DNA of 64,000 nucleotides, from the NCBI RefSeq assembly GCF_039542385.1, contig NZ_BAABIA010000002.1, forward strand, positions 434,001 through 498,000, in the 5' to 3' direction. This document shows, piece by piece, positions 63,901-64,000 of the stretch (its first letter is position 1; every line of letters begins with the position of its first letter). Origin of the DNA: Prosthecobacter algae (GTDB lineage: Bacteria; Verrucomicrobiota; Verrucomicrobiia; Verrucomicrobiales; Verrucomicrobiaceae). Both the position numbers and the translations under genes were made by a program. The notes beneath the pieces were generated by a model. The model ran no database searches, had not been told where the DNA came from, and saw only the letters and a list, made by a program, of their open reading frames with translations.

Positions 63901-64000
63901 GGAGAGGCAGTCTTCCGCAACCAAGGCGGCTGCCTGCAATGCCACAAGGTAGGCAGCGATGGCGGCATCCAGGGCCCTGACCTAACCAAAATTGGTGAAC
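60940..64000 (+). CDS. PVC-type haem-binding membrane-bound dehydrogenase-like protein, 3' end cut by window edge
   Basis: About 1020 residues are visible. A signal peptide (residues 1-21, ending SLSAL) is followed by a six-bladed beta-propeller-like domain (FGFDPKGRLFVAEANRFWRG, LHGITRGPDGRLYFSVGDRG, NPQELAFDEAGNLFTFDN, GPSGVTFLTG) of the PVC membrane-bound dehydrogenase type. Residues about 470-960 are HEAT-like helical repeats (AAQFELVNRKETATLAALTA, AAIALQRVTKPGDAKV). The C-terminal cytochrome c part begins before the window ends: GGCLQCHKVG places the haem-binding CxxCH at about Cys998-His1002. Such proteins are expanded in the PVC superphylum and probably oxidise sugars or other organics at the cell surface. 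Confidence 0.93.
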   Translation, partial: MQRSFLYLSAFGLICSSLSALTLEEMNQRQQPMPTVPEKDLPPLKNKPEPFPGIVKHAGYEAHTWVRFPFVENPGSFGFDPKGRLFVAEANRFWRGVPDLRGANEMIRGDFQASTLEDRTNLYKTWAARFPTTFFTNTADRLIRLEDRDGNGAADHRTLFSDRFHEPLDGIGFSVLAEDDAVYFTCIPNLWKLTDANDDGVADAEKALVGGFGVRVSFIGHDLHGITRGPDGRLYFSVGDRGYHVTTQDGRVLSGAGRGAIFRCESDGSGFEVFCKGLRNPQELAFDEAGNLFTFDNTGDIGDLARMVYALEGSDSGWDMSHQSAHQYVTMLDWEDFHPKTSMWVAEKMFETFNEEQPQWVYPPASHVARGPSGVTFLTGASLPEDLRGKFLLANYRGASQGCTVLTVGIEPKGAGYVANSEDVLVEGVGVTDVELGYDGSIYLCDFGGGWSINTNGAIEKLTPKDEALRKAGAETQVIFAKGLKEEPVAKLMAYLDSPDKRLRQAAQFELVNRKETATLAALTANAAKPIQTRLHGIWALDQLGRQGAAVSSTLLVLTKDKESEIRAQAARTLGSVRALESQEALLGLLKDESPRVRSLAAIALQRVTKPGDAKVTEALYEVAARQGTGPVDPVLRHSVLSALDVIGTVPAATARAQAAEREVRLTALLFLRRHQSPECAIFLKDNDAQIRREAVRAIYDTTGVDGPAGDAVAALAPEAAAFSPTLQQRIVAANYRRGTAENARNLLVMVKDAKLDAATRSAALHALRLWEKRIVTDPVLGLYRPLPKAERTLASLGQSIEADLRALLAGELPPQLASLALKLAAETGVRLEPKTLQSFAANQALAAEVRIAALDSLVTSAPTEAGDLVHRLIADASPTVSAAALAHGYTLKLDGLTEISRQAIASGPLVKARAGISGLTATHPEEIATLWQKRESNDLRRGLWLDVFLALQAQTTPDTQALVSAHMASAPDAVYRLSETGGDALRGEAVFRNQGGCLQCHKVGSDGGIQGPDLTKIGE

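Overview
The window is a GC-rich (roughly 60% by eye) chromosomal segment of a Gram-negative member of the Verrucomicrobiota, most likely Verrucomicrobiaceae (Prosthecobacter/Verrucomicrobium-like). This is inferred from gene content: a large PVC-type haem-binding membrane-bound-dehydrogenase-like protein (60940 to the right edge), a DUF1800/DUF1501 gene pair, two secreted Cys-type sulfatases, a Gfo/Idh/MocA oxidoreductase with a Tat signal, two PEP-CTERM proteins and a MurC-MurB fusion. No rRNA, tRNA, CRISPR array or intact transposase was seen. Genes are tightly packed and many convergent pairs are separated by fewer than 30 bases.

Layout. 1-5.1 kb: truncated sulfatase, TM2 protein, metallo-beta-lactamase-fold protein, a DUF433/DUF5615 toxin-antitoxin-like pair, then DUF1501. 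5.2-11.7 kb: a 2160-residue secreted protein with six PA14-like modules and a C-terminal DUF1800 domain, in an operon with DUF1501. 11.8-20.2 kb: OxyR, a methyltransferase, two tandem paralogous glycosyltransferase-like genes, an acyltransferase, an NlpC/P60-like lipoprotein, a peroxiredoxin. 20.3-30 kb: Gfo/Idh/MocA protein, coiled-coil/TPR protein, DUF1003, MutY, MetX, MurC-MurB. 30-35.3 kb: an HNH nuclease pair, Smr protein, and a sulfur/persulfide operon (two rhodaneses, MBL-rhodanese, DsrE, TauE/SafE) divergent from an ArsR-type regulator with a palindromic operator. 35.3-41.4 kb: QueG, then a surface-polysaccharide-like cluster (PEP-CTERM protein, acyl carrier protein, FAD oxidoreductase, GT4 glycosyltransferase, polyprenyl-phosphate sugar transferase). 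41.4-55.8 kb: mostly housekeeping and hypothetical genes (gamma-glutamyltransferase, OpgG, YceH, FmdB, NUDIX, mutarotase, MtnP, SNF2 helicase, sulfatase, ArgG).

55.9-60.9 kb is the accessory part: an AT-rich island carrying a YiiX-like papain-fold protein and small orphan ORFs, then about 1 kb of palindromic and directly repeated intergenic elements, a Ca2+/Na+ antiporter, and a 1.3 kb decayed stretch holding a frameshifted VOC/PhnB-like pseudogene. The right edge is the haem-binding protein, whose CxxCH motif lies just inside the window.

The most unusual signal is not a gene. The heptamer GCCTAAC (or its complement GTTAGGC) occurs about 23 times, usually extended to GCCTAAC(A/C)A, in genes of both strands, in several reading frames and in intergenic repeats. 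In genes it often forces codons that are rare here (TTA, CTA). It behaves like a DNA-level motif under selection and is reported as the main finding.
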